NCBI GenBank assembly: GCA_963693085.1
Contig: OY856409.1
Span: 1,163,457,749 to 1,163,521,748, forward strand
Reading direction: 5' to 3'
DNA: 64,000 nt
Source of the DNA: Alisma plantago-aquatica
Taxonomy: Eukaryota; Streptophyta; Magnoliopsida; Alismatales; Alismataceae
Shown here: in pieces, positions 1 to 11,548 of the stretch
How the letters are laid out: every line of letters begins with the position of its first letter
Numbering within the stretch: position 1 is the stretch's first letter
The notes under the pieces: model-generated
The model's input: only the letters and a program-made list of their open reading frames with translations
Databases searched by the model: none
What the model was told of the DNA's origin: nothing
Position numbers and translations under genes: made by a program

Positions 1-1280
1 GTCTTGCTCACCTAGTTGTCCAATGAGTTGAGTTGAGGCAATTGGTTCAATCATATTGAAACAGTTGGTTCAAGGGCATAACTAAACCAATTCAAACTTC
101 GATCAGCCTAACCCTCCCAAAAGGTCATCTCAACTACTTGAGGTGCCCATCTGACTGCCCAAATAGTCCTCTCACCCAGTGAAATGGTCATTTGGAAGAC
201 CTGATCAGCCAATTGAGTGATCATTTGTGTGAATTAAATACTAAATACTTTATTAATCGATCCAATTGTCATTCAAGAACAAACTCCATGAGTTTCTATG
301 TGTGTGACCCTATAGGTCGCATATCACGTTGGCAGTGAATGTCCATAACTAGCTTATGATATCACAAGCCAAGAGTGGTGCCTAGTTGGATGCCAGTGCT
401 ACCTAAGTGAGATGGAAAGTTGGAGAACAACTTCAACCTAAAATTTGTGTAAGGTATTGCAATGATTATATAATTCCTTTGTCTTTGATATCCAAAATGA
501 ACTTGAGGCATAGAAGGTCATCCTCTCAACACTCAATCCTTGTTTCCTGACCCAAGAGTAGACTGTATGAGATAATGTGACATTAATATCATATATCGAT
601 TTACATGTGCATGTGCATGTGTTTCACAGTCTTTCTTATCAAGTGGTCAGGACATCATATTCCAGTAGGAGGGACAAATCCCATATCTATCACTCACAGT
701 CTCTCCCCACGTGTCAAAGCCACCCAAGCATCTTTATTTTAACAACCCATGTTTTAGTACTGCGTTTAATGATGTCAAAGCATACCCAACAACATGTAAC
801 GAGTATAGTGACTTCAGGTCTAAGAATCACAATCACCACCTTCACTATGAAAGATGATTGTGACTCCAGGTGGGTCTGTCTGATACACTATTCTCTAACA
901 TGTATCTGTGTGCTTAGTTTGATATTGCCATATAATGAATAATGAGATTTACTCATCAACCAACTCGCACTCTGATATTATGTGTTACAATTGTCTATCA
1001 ACCTTCCATAATAACAATCGATCATGGACATAATGAGAATATGCATATGTACTCTTAACATCTGTATGATCTCATCACAAGGATAGGAACTTGACAACAT
1101 ATGTCATTGAGTAATATGACTCTCTAGACATTCATTTTGTATCCTCATTATCTCATAACTGAGTGAAATAGATGAATTGGAAGATTGACTTTATATATGT
1201 TATTATTAATCAAATACTTTTAGGTAATTATGTCATGTCAATCATCATATGACTGGATTTATAGACATACCTTACCAACA
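1..1280 (-). mobile_element. Partial LTR (3' LTR, U3 side) of a minus-strand Copia element
   Basis: Reading the minus strand leftward from 1280, the sequence starts with TGTTGG and follows the LTR of the Copia element at 27855-36987 through many shared blocks. Examples are the stretches around 370-430, 670-760 and 770-880. The LTR family is about 2.2 kb long, so roughly the first 1.3 kb is here and the rest lies beyond the window edge. Divergence from the intact copies is clearly higher than between their two LTRs, so this is an older or different subfamily member. Open reading frames here, including one at 577-942, are chance frames inside the LTR. Confidence 0.85.
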
Positions 1281-1295
1281 TACTCCCACTTACAC
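1281..1295 (-). other. Polypurine tract of the left Copia element
   Basis: On the minus strand the bases directly before the LTR start read GTGTAAGTGGGAGTA. This is the purine-rich primer expected for plus-strand DNA synthesis and nearly the same as the tract before the intact 3' LTR at 34745. It fixes the orientation: the element's interior lies to the right. Confidence 0.75.
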
Positions 1296-2065
1296 TTAGA
1301 GAAAATCACCAATGGATCTCATCCTTAGTGATCTAAACATGTCCAACATAATTCTACTGTACTAGTGCCTACTCAGCGGGTTAGCAACACTTTGCTATTA
1401 GTCAGTATATTGCATGTTTCTTATCTCTTCACTCTGAGATGAAACCACTATAATATGGTATCTAATATTCCTTACCTAACAATTAGATCCATTGCTGCAA
1501 CAATATCACTACTGTTTCATCAAAGGTTGGAACATCTACATGTTCATCATATGAACCTATAGATCTATATAGTATCACTTTGTGTTCACAACACAAGTAT
1601 ACTCAGCTTTCAATGTAGAATAGAATTAATGTCTATTAATTTAGAACACTTCCAACTAATAACATTCTTTTCTCTTTAAAACCAAACATGCTTTATTTTG
1701 TGATCATCTTTGTCATTTATAGAAGCTAGCATCATTGTAACTTCTTACATCTAACTCTTCCTTTTCATTGCTATCCGTATTGACTCAAAATTTATCCTTA
1801 AATGATTTACAAGAACTAAAGGATATCTTGATGACAATCCAATGACCCTTATTGGATTTTGACTCATCTTGTCATGTCCTAATACATACAAGATTGTATG
1901 GGATAAGCATTTTAATAGCTCACATGATAGATCCATTGTTGGGCTGTCCCATGGAATCTTATTCATGATATTTCCATTCTTCACAAGAATCAGAACATAA
2001 TGTTCATGAGAGCCCAATCCAGATTCACTCTCATTGAATCCTTCCTTGTTGAACTTTCTACACAT
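1296..2065 (-). pseudogene. Decayed Copia pol remnant (RNase H end)
   Basis: The minus strand matches, block by block, the degenerate pol 3' end of the Copia element at about 33900-34740. The clearest protein trace is near 1722-1760, where a frame resembles the start of Copia RNase H (an EEL...SYNDASF-like stretch, normally ending DASF). No frame stays open through the domain, so it is dead. The longest open frame in the area (1751-2065) overlaps this homology but its translation does not follow a known pol domain along its length. The element's gag, PBS and second LTR are not recognisable further right. Confidence 0.6.
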
Positions 2066-2589
2066 TGCTATTATATGTGCTCAAACTTCCATTATGAAAC
2101 ATTCAAGAACTATCTCATTTATCTTGATCCTTATCTCCTAAAATGTTTCATCTTTTCCTTCATTGTTGAAGCAATTTTCATGCCAGTTCTCAATATTCAC
2201 AATATTGAGATGTTATTCTTCATCACATGTGGATTATTCATATATGCTCCCACAAAATCTATTGTAATCACATATTTCATCTTTTATCTTGACTTAATTC
2301 AAACTCTTTGACTATCTTATCAAGTGAAAATATCCCATTTCTGAGTTACTTGTTTCAATCATGGATTGAAATTTGTAGTTTATAGACTTTATTTGCATTC
2401 ATGAAGTTATAAAACCCTTTAGTTTGTGTCACATACACATCCTATGATGCATTCCCTTAAGGAATCCAATTTTAATTTTCATATGTCAAATCTCTTGGAC
2501 TTTTTTAACTACAACAACAAGCTTGACTATTGGAAAAGGAATTTCTATAATGTTTAACAACTTGAACTAATTTGGAAACCCTATTGTAC
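2066..2589. other. No gene; probable continuation of decayed Copia interior
   Basis: AT-rich sequence with short chance frames only. It follows the pol remnant and may be more of the same element, but I find no convincing protein or LTR match. Nothing else is seen. Confidence 0.4.
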
Positions 2590-2815
2590 CCTTTAGGTTC
2601 TACCCCTTTAGTTGGTGCTATCAAGGTGCTACCCCTTTGTTATGTGTTAACCTATGTTATGTGTTTTGTTGTGTGATATAGACTTGTCTTTGTCTTTAAC
2701 CTTTTCTTTATCCCATATTTTGTGGTTGTGTATCCCCTTCCTCTCTTGTCCTATAAAAGAGAGTGTATTGTAAACATTTTGAGAATAACAAATAAAGACT
2801 TTTCCCATTGAATAT
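2590..2815 (+). mobile_element. Possible LTR fragment (TATA box and poly(A) signal arrangement)
   Basis: A TATA-like CCTATAAAAGAGAG at about 2750-2763 is followed at a short distance by TTGTAAACATTTTGAGAATA and an AATAAA at 2791-2796. This spacing of TATA box, start region and poly(A) signal is typical of the R region of small plant Copia LTRs. No LTR ends (TG...CA), primer site or partner LTR is visible, so it could be a decayed solo LTR or a chance match. Confidence 0.3.
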
Positions 2816-4908
2816 TAAGATTGGAAACCAAAACTAGAATAGAAATATGTCAATCTAAAAAAGTGGGCTTGTTAGCATTATGTGACTATCCAAGATGATA
2901 ATCATATAAGATGTTGTTTTCAATGAATCTATTTGTAAAGAAAAATGTTACATACTTGAGAGTTAATATGGTTTCTTGTGAATCATTTCATATATTATTA
3001 GCATTAGTAATATATAATGTGCATGTGATCAAACTGTAAGAGAAGGAACAATGAATTATAATACATGAAAAACATGATCTCAACATAAAATATTACCACT
3101 CCTCATGATTTCAATAAGATATTCATTTTAATTTAGACATAGCACCACTTATTTCCTTATGAATACATCACAAGAAGTCATAAGTGAGTATTGTTCATTC
3201 AAATTAGTGTTTTACACATGAAGTAAATATTTCTCTTTCAAAGGGAAACTAAAATAAAAAATGGGATATACACTCACTTTCAATTATACAGATCTTGTTT
3301 ATTTTAAATGTAAAAATAGTCATTGAATCCCAAAAAGGGTAGCTACATGAGATATATGGAAATTTATACCACGGGACCAGAATATGTTTAACAATACTTA
3401 GGAGGCTTCCTTTCTTGGATAGGCCCGAAAATGGCCATACTATCCTAGCTTGTCATCATAATGACCATCATATCCCTACTTGGTCTTAATAATGATCATC
3501 ATATCCCCTCTTGATGATCAGTCACCATAGTGACATTTCTTACATTCCACATATATCACTTAAACCCATCAGAGATGGTCAAGCAAGTTGTATTGATTTT
3601 TTTTTGTAACCTAAATAAGAATTTCTTATATCAACCTTGCCACCCTTATCCTCTTTTCTCAATGGTTTGCCTTCTCTTTAGGGGAGCCTATTTATGGGGA
3701 ACCCTCTCTAAGGGGTTGGTCCATGTAGTGGACATTAATAACATATGCCTTACATTCTGGGTCTGGCATGAGGTGACCTTCCATTATAGTCTTGATCACT
3801 AATCATCCCCATGATGACTCATTCACCCCATGATCTATAATATAGCAAAGATCAATATAGGGTTGAGCAAGTTACATCCATAAATGCATTATTCATAGAT
3901 TTCTTATGTTTCTTAAACCTTTTCTCATTAATGCCTTGTTCCACATGCACATATGAATGGAAGACTGAGTGACCTATCTCATTTACTTACATTTTTCTTA
4001 TTCCTTTTCAAGGTTCATATGGGTGGTGTTCTATATCACTACACTACTCTCATTCTCCATAATTAGGATTTTGGGTTTGGGTTAGAGACTACACCATACC
4101 TGTTAGGGTTTCTATGCCTCATGACCCCCTAGGGTTCTTCTAAACATCCCCTAGACACATCTAGAGTTTAGCTTTACAACTTACAAAACCATTTTTCTTT
4201 ACTTGTTCATTATTCCTGCATTGTATGTACACTATTATTGCACATTACATGTACATTATTATTTCCACATTGCATGTAAATTATTATTTCCACATTACAT
4301 GTACATTAATTGATGGAGGATGCCTTAATCCTACTTCTTCTCAAAAACCCTAACTTTCGATGAGGAGGTAAGTTCCTTTTAGGGTATATCAAGCAAAGAG
4401 GATGAGAAGTGGATAAATCGAGATGAGAAGAAAACCTAAGGTATTTTAATTGGGGCAAAATCATCCATCTTTGGCTAGGCAGGGTGCAGAGGCTTGGGAG
4501 TCCTCGTAAGATGACTAGAGGTGTGGAGGAATGTTTTGCCAGCCCTCGAGTCATGGACCATTCTAGATACCATCGTCATTAGAAAATGTCATAATAATTA
4601 CTCATATTTCTACAAGTACCATGAAATTGTAAACTATTAAATACTATTTGAATAAATTTGGACTCTGATACCAAATGTAAGGATCTCACTTTTTAGCAAC
4701 CCCCATTTAAGGAAGGCCAAAAAGATGAGACTCATTACTTAAATTTTTTTCCCAATGATCCGGAATAGTGAATAATTTCCATTAATTCAAATATATTGCT
4801 TAAAAAATGTTCCTCTACAACATACATAATTTTCCATCATCCAAGTTGTACATTTGAGAAGAAGTATCTAACTAATCCTCTTTACAAATTAAATTTAATG
4901 TCTTCAAG
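2816..4908. other. Intergenic AT-rich DNA, no gene recognised
   Basis: Unique sequence up to the left border of the large duplication. Short frames (for example 3530-3802 plus and 4306-4554 minus) have no recognisable domain. The stretch 3420-3540 repeats short 'atcataatgaccatcatatcc'-like phrases imperfectly. The only clear structure is the small tandem repeat noted separately. Confidence 0.5.
4217..4312 (+). repeat. Short tandem repeat, about 31-bp unit, three imperfect copies
   Basis: The phrase 'ccacattacatgtacatta' recurs with the linker 'ttattatttccacatt' in roughly three successive, slightly varied copies. It lies outside any element I can define. Confidence 0.6.
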
Positions 4909-5640
4909 TTATTTTATCTGTCCATCATATCTTGATATGATCTTATCTAGCATGTACCTAAAATGTCGTGAGACCAAAATATAGATCAGTATAACAAGTT
5001 ATATTGTATACCTGGGGTGCATGCAAAAGTGTGCAAGTATACTAACAACATATATTTCATCAAATATTTACAATTAAGAAGTAGCATTTTATTTACATAA
5101 TCTTTCTTTTTATGATACTCATAGTGGCATTATAGTTGAATAGAATGTAAATAAACATCCAACATTTCAATTGATAAATCCTTGAGAAACACTTGACAAA
5201 CACCATAAACCTAATGCGGGTGTTCATAAGACTAACCACGTACCTTGATGGAAAACCATGCATATTATACAGTTATACTCTAAGTAGATTCAATCAATCC
5301 AATCAGCAAATCCAAGCAAATCAAGCAATCAATTTTATTCTACATGTATGTAAATCCTAAGGGTCACCATCATATTATTTACTTTAAACCCTGCTCAGCC
5401 CTGATATAGTGTTTATATTTCCTTGGCATCAAGTTATCATTAGGATCATGTTTGATACTCTGATTCCCATGTTCATTGATTTAATGACTCTAATTTATGT
5501 TAAGTGTAGCCATGATTATCAAATATACCATATTATTGCATCATGAACACCTAGAATAGACTAACTTCATTAATAACATGGAAAATCAGGATCTTTAAAT
5601 CCTACTTGTTCATATACATGATTATTCTCATTAGAAACCT

Positions 5641-5814
5641 TAAGTATTATCAACATGCTTATGATTATCTTGGATCATCATTATCTTCAACATTATCAGA
5701 TTATAACGTGATTTGAGTTCATTAATTTAAGTATTATCCACATGCTTATGATTATCTTGGATCATCATTATCTTCAACATTATCAGATTATAATGTGATT
5801 TGAGTGCATTAATT
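5641..5814 (+). repeat. 87-bp tandem duplication, present only in copy 1
   Basis: The block beginning 'taagtattatcaacatgc' at 5641 is repeated from 5728 almost unchanged. The matching place in copy 2 (about 22745-22832) has one unit only. The change therefore arose after the large duplication, or was lost from copy 2. Confidence 0.85.
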
Positions 5815-6235
5815 TAGTTAACAAGGTAATACACCAATCAAGGGTTTTATGTTTGAAACACTACCCTAACATAAATTACTAGTTATCCACTTTAGAAACC
5901 TTGATTAACATATCATCATTACCATTATCATCTTGATTATCATTATATTCTATAAGATCTGATAATAGCTTCAAAGAAAGTCTTTTAATATTTTCAAAAT
6001 TATAATAACCAAATCTATGGTTTTATATACTAATCAAATTCTAACATGTATTAAAGTCAACCGAATTAGAAGCATAATTAGACTCTCAAAATATTTTATT
6101 TGGATTCTTCTCATTTTTCATATCAAAATGGTATATAAGTTTTCTATATTCAGGATAACCCTATCATTTTCTATGATTAAAATAGATTCAATGTATGTAC
6201 CTTAAAAGGGTGCCACATTCAAGATGTCATGGTAT

Positions 6236-6790
6236 GTTCTATTAACGGGCGCACGCCGTGTTGATAAGCGCCCAACGGTTCACACCTATTTTATAGACTG
6301 AACTGGGTTGGTCCATGATTGACCCCACTACCAGTCTCCCTTTTCCTTTATCTGCATCACACATCTGCACAACCAAGATGTAGATGTTGCTACGTCTCTC
6401 AACACCGTGCATGTCTCCTTCTCTGTGCAAACCTAGTTTCAGTGCTACAATGATCTTTGGCACTATTTCTTCTTAGTAGCTAAGCTACTAACCTCAAGGT
6501 TTCCTTCTCGCTGCCCTGCTACTAGCATGACTGCCATCTCTAACTCTGTATGCCTCCCCCCATCCTCTTTCACCTTCTTGGCAAGGTCGACCACAAGAAC
6601 CTTTCTGTTGTGGTCTCATCTTTGGCCAACGCACCCTAAGGCTATAGTACAAGGGGTGCCCCTCTATAGGATGTACTAGATTGATAGTCATAGAAGTTGG
6701 ACAAACACTATCGTTTATAGGTTTCTTAGTTATCATCGTCCCCCTATCTTAGTGTCTAGGGTGGTTGTTAGATAGAGGCTGGAGCATCCC
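6236..6790. other. More GC-rich stretch of the duplicated unit, function unknown
   Basis: This stretch, with its partner at about 23258-23835, stands out from the AT-rich surroundings. It contains short frames on both strands that are partly preserved in both copies: minus 6242-6463 with 23244-23480, and a plus-strand frame around 23592-23804. The translations match no family I know, and the plus-strand frame is broken in copy 1. It may be a decayed gene or element fragment. I do not call it a gene. Confidence 0.35.
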
Positions 6791-9700
6791 TGATGTCATT
6801 CGTCTGCTCCAGTCTGTGGTCAGGATTGTAGGAAGGACAAGATATCATTTTAGAGGGGGGCACCACAGAGCAGAAGAAGTGTAGTGTCATGAACACTAAT
6901 GAGGAACATGCATTTTTCTAGGTTTGCTCGTGGAGGATCCTGGATACATGGGGAGGAAGACAATAAATAAGGAGGGCAGAAGACCTATGATGAGAAATAT
7001 AGAGCCTACTCCCATATGTATATATATCTACACCAAAACGCTACGGTGGTCTTTCCTCTTTGGGCCTATTTCATTCTCCAATTTAATTGCTTTCCAATTC
7101 TAATGCATCCTTACCATATACATGATTACATGGTTTAGCTAAAGTATTTCCTTCCTTATAACTTTCACCCTACTCCTCTCTCATGATTATGGAAATCCAT
7201 TGGTGGAAAAGTATGTATAATTGTAAAAGGAACATATTCAATAGATGCCAATATGGAGACACATATATCCACAAATTATTACCAACTTTTACACTAAAAA
7301 TCCATAAAGTAAGGCATATCCCTATATGTCACATATTAGATAACTTGATTCTAGACTAATTTCTTTGTCTCCTAAATCAATTATTGCTTTTTTAAGAAAC
7401 TCACTAATAACTTTTCCCAAGTCATATTAATTGGGATTGAATGGGATATATTTTCCATAGAAAGCTTGCTCCTTTTAAATCATTATTTAAATCATTACCA
7501 TTATTCCATGGTATATCCTTTTTCTCCCAAAATCTAGAATTCTCTTTCTTTTCATTATCATATTCAAGTATACAATGGTTAAATCAAGATAATTTGATTT
7601 GGTTCCTCAACATTGTGTTGCCAATAATAGATAGATAATTACTCTTTAAATTGTCTAGAACACCACTCTTTTTTTTTCTTTTGGTAACTTACATATATTA
7701 TTATATTTCAATTAATCAATTTTATCAAAATTTAGGATATTACACCATATGTTAAGACAAAAGATATAGGACACAAACTAGAAGATAGGTTTTATATGAG
7801 TGAAGAAGTCTCGTTGTTTGTTAAGAATGTTTAATTACCTTTCTATAGGAAGAATACTATTTGCTAGATGTTTTGTTTTATCAAGGAAAGATATTATGAT
7901 GAATACACACTATTGATAGATTATGAATGAATATATCAGTGAACTTAAATTATTCTATTGTTTAGAGTTTCTCATATATAGAGGAGATATTGTGTGAATT
8001 TATACACATAATTGTTTTATTTCATTTAGTGTTTGCAAAGAACAAACTCCTATTAAGTAGTGTTACTATAAAACATAGTGTGACTAGAATTAAAACATGC
8101 ATCATTCTAGATGCACCTTAATTAATATAACACTCCATCCTCCCTGGTATTTTGAGAATATTATTATATGCATGGATCTTGGACGAAATTGTCTATGCTA
8201 AATGGAAAATACCACAAGAAATATTTCTATTTCTCCTATGATGGAGTGATACCACTAAGGTGAGTAAATGCAGCCCTTGTTTGACTCAAGATTGTGAGGG
8301 AAGAAATATTATAGTTTTGTGTCCTTCTTGGAAAAGGGAGTCACATTTAAATCCTACTCACATCGAATATAGTATATGCAATGTCTTTCAATAGTGTGAA
8401 ATAGAGATGGTCTAAAGATATGAGAGGACTAAAAATTTTGTTGGGAAGTTAATTCTATACAAATTATTAATTAAAATGATTGTGATAATCTACAACAGAT
8501 TATGCCCAATACAAAAAACACTAGCATTTTTTCATGCATAAGAGAAGAGTTTTCCATGCATAAAAATGAGAAAACATAAATTATCCAAGCTAGTAAAATG
8601 TGAGGAAAAATTGAGTGTAGAAATTTATTCACTCTCTACAACAAATGATATCCACGCTTATCTATGTAAAAAAAAAGCATTCTCCTTTTCATTTATATTT
8701 CATGGTCAAATTAATATACCATGAAAAGCATTGAAAAACACCATCAATGTGTCATAAAGGCAAGAATTTATTAAGTAGAAAATTATATACAATGAAAACT
8801 GCACATTTCCATACAAGATCAATAGAGAACAATTTTCACACACATTCAAGAGAGTTTTTACAAACAAGTGGGGGATCCATTCATCCAGTACCTAGGGCAA
8901 AGATAATATTCTATAAATATAGAGTAGTGTAAATGCTTTTAAACAGAATACCTCCCTCATTATTGTAAAGGTCATACATAAAAAACACAATGTAGAACTT
9001 TTGCAAAGACATCATACCAATGCTTTCCACATAAAATTGAGAGAAAAAACTTGGATCCATAAGGCATGTACTAGTTGATAGTTTCATAAATCAATTAATA
9101 TATTCCAAGAATCAACTCCATGTTGTGGCATATTATCTCTTTGTATCAAATTGTTTGACACTTTTTGTTTCCTCCACTTTGACATTTTCCTTATAAAATA
9201 ACATCATATCATTATCATGTACATGTTTTCTAATAAAATAAATAAAACAACATTAGTTAACATTGTTGATCAAGGTTGACTCCCAAAAAACCATTAAACC
9301 TTTCAGCATCTATACTAAAACAACATTTAGTTCATCGTCATGTGGCCAACTTGATGCCATAAATTGAAGATAATTATAGACATGTCTATTTTTCCTACTA
9401 TAATAGCTTCATTATGATCATATACTGCTTATTAAATCACAACAATGTGTAAAACATTAAAGCTAGAAGCAATAGATAATATATCCCCACTGAGTTAGCA
9501 ATAGTATACCATTGATTGGAAACTTGTACTACTTTGTTTATAAAGTAAAATTTAGTATGTAAATCACTCTATCAAAAGTAAGAGGAGCTTTACGATCTTT
9601 TAGTTTAGATGCAAGATCCTTGGGGCACTAATACAACAATTTTCCTTTTAATATGCATTTCTTGAGTGCTTCAACCTTGTCACCATCCAACAAGAAAGTG

Positions 9701-11189
9701 ACCACAAAAGACTAGTTGTACAATACATATGTAAATGTTGTGTTCATATAAATGGTAAGTGTAGTCATTAAACTTTTTCTAACCAAGTGTTAATATTCTT
9801 GTAATATTTTATTAGGAAATAGAAATATCCATAACTTCTTCAATAGCTTGCAATAAATGATATTATGATACTTCGGCCTCAAGTAAAGATCTAAATTTTT
9901 GCCAAGTGTTGAGAATTTTGCATTCGTATGACTTTAAGAACAAGGTGTTTTTTATATTTTAATATAAGGGTCAATTTCTTTCTACATGGGAGTGTGTTCC
10001 ATGACAGATACACCTAGTGTGTATGTTCCACATTAAGGAAAATGATTTAGGTACCTAGGGGTTTCTACTTGTAATGAGGCCCCTCTATAATCTTTTTAAA
10101 CTTTTTAATGAGGTATATTATCTTGTTAGGAAAGAGAATACACCATATATTATAATACCTAGGATAAGAAGTACTAGATAAGTATTTTTTTGTTATTTTC
10201 TTGATGGTCATTGACGTATTAGAATGGGATTAGGTACAAAATTAATGACCGAGACATTGCATGAAGATCAAACTTAATGTGTGAGAAAAGGATCTCACAA
10301 GTGTGAGATGAGTCCAAAGTTGACAAATATGATGCACAAAAGTTTTATTTGTTTTCTAGGAAAACACTCGCAAAGAAGCATGGAGTAAAATTAGTATAAA
10401 TAGACACTTCTAGGAGGCTGATGTGGTTGTCCTTTACATGCTATGCATACAAAACCCTAGCATGCCCACACATTTTGTTTTGACTTAGCAGGTGGACATG
10501 ACATGGGCATATTCATGACACAACCCAACTCTAATATGGAGGGGAAAATATCATGTTATACAAATGTGTCTTTCCACCACTCACTACAACCACATCTCCC
10601 CCTTGTTGTCATGTCATGACCATGGTTACCTATCCTCCTTCACATGTTATCATCGACCTCTTCCCTTCCTCTACCTACAATGACTAGCTTATCCTTTTCC
10701 TACACCACCCATCATCAACCTCTCCTCTTCCTCCACCTGCCACCACTAACCTCTCCTGCATCACTTCTCATCAATATCCCACTCATCAGTCGTGACATTT
10801 CCCTCTAACAATAAGACTTGCATTTAGAAACAATGCAAAAATCCATGTCTTCCACAAGAAGTAGGAGCGACAAGTAGCATAAGCTCTTCTTCATTGTAAG
10901 GAGTGTTACATGTTTTGTGATCTTCTACAAAGGTTGTTGTTGTTGTCCTACAACAAGTATGACATAGACTGGTTGTAATGCTTTATTCTTATCTTCATCA
11001 CGGGACAAATAACAACAAGAGGCCCTCATTGTAGTAAATGCATCCCAGTCTGGTGTTGCAAAGGCGACATGGTTACACCATTTGTCATACCTTGGGAAGT
11101 CAACAAAGTCATTATCCTTTGATGAATCCCTAATATCCTTCATGGCATGATTCCTAGATCCTTCTATCTAAGTTTAACATAGATGATTG
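6791..11189. other. Copy 1, left part: no gene recognised
   Basis: AT-rich, non-coding sequence shared with copy 2 (about 23836-26797 and 45203-46600). The stretch 10560-10800 is pyrimidine-rich (ctcttcctccacctacc-like phrases). 10925-11143 holds a short minus-strand frame with no recognised domain. Copy 2 has a short deletion relative to 9865-9905. Confidence 0.5.
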
Positions 11190-11404
11190 GTTAGATCATG
11201 GTGAGAAGCCTCAACAAAATCCTCCATGGATGCTCCTCTACATTAGGTTATCAGAGTATATCAATCATGTCCAAGGATCTGATTGGGTTGATAAAGAAGG
11301 TGTAATTTCATTGAGTTTGCATGTATTGCCAAAAAGAGGACATTGAGAATGGGGAGATGGTGGTGGTCAGACCATGGTGTCATTAATAAAAAGATAGTAG
11401 ATTA
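11190..11404 (+). repeat. Diverged ~210-bp direct repeat, first member
   Basis: The phrase order 'atcatggtgagaagcct ... ctcctctacat ... atcatgtc ... catggtgtc ... aagatag' in 11190-11404 recurs in diverged form at 17514-17740, and in copy 2 at about 46590-46800 and 46820-47040. It is an internal tandem repeat of the unit, older than the large duplication. The LINE landed at its internal boundary. Confidence 0.55.
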
Positions 11405-11420
11405 ATATAGTGGGGAGATG
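11405..11420 (+). repeat. Target site duplication, left, of the LINE
   Basis: ATATAGTGGGGAGATG here is repeated exactly at 17498-17513. The uninterrupted site is seen in copy 2 near 46805-46825 with the flanking sequence continuous. Confidence 0.93.
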
Positions 11421-11548
11421 AGAGAGATTGAGAATATCTACAACTCCTGGTCGCTCGTCTCCTAGGGCTTCTCTAGGCGATAGCGCATCCAGGTCTTCGC
11501 GCCACCGAGGCGTCGTCTCTCTTGTGTTTTGCAGGGCTTCTCCGCGCT

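Noticed and set aside
577..942. 121-codon open frame near the left end
   Set aside because: It lies wholly inside the Copia LTR homology on the opposite strand, and the matching frames in the other LTRs are not conserved as protein.
1751..2065. 104-codon minus-strand frame considered as a protein gene
   Set aside because: It overlaps DNA homologous to the decayed pol 3' end of the related Copia element, and its translation shows no domain of its own.
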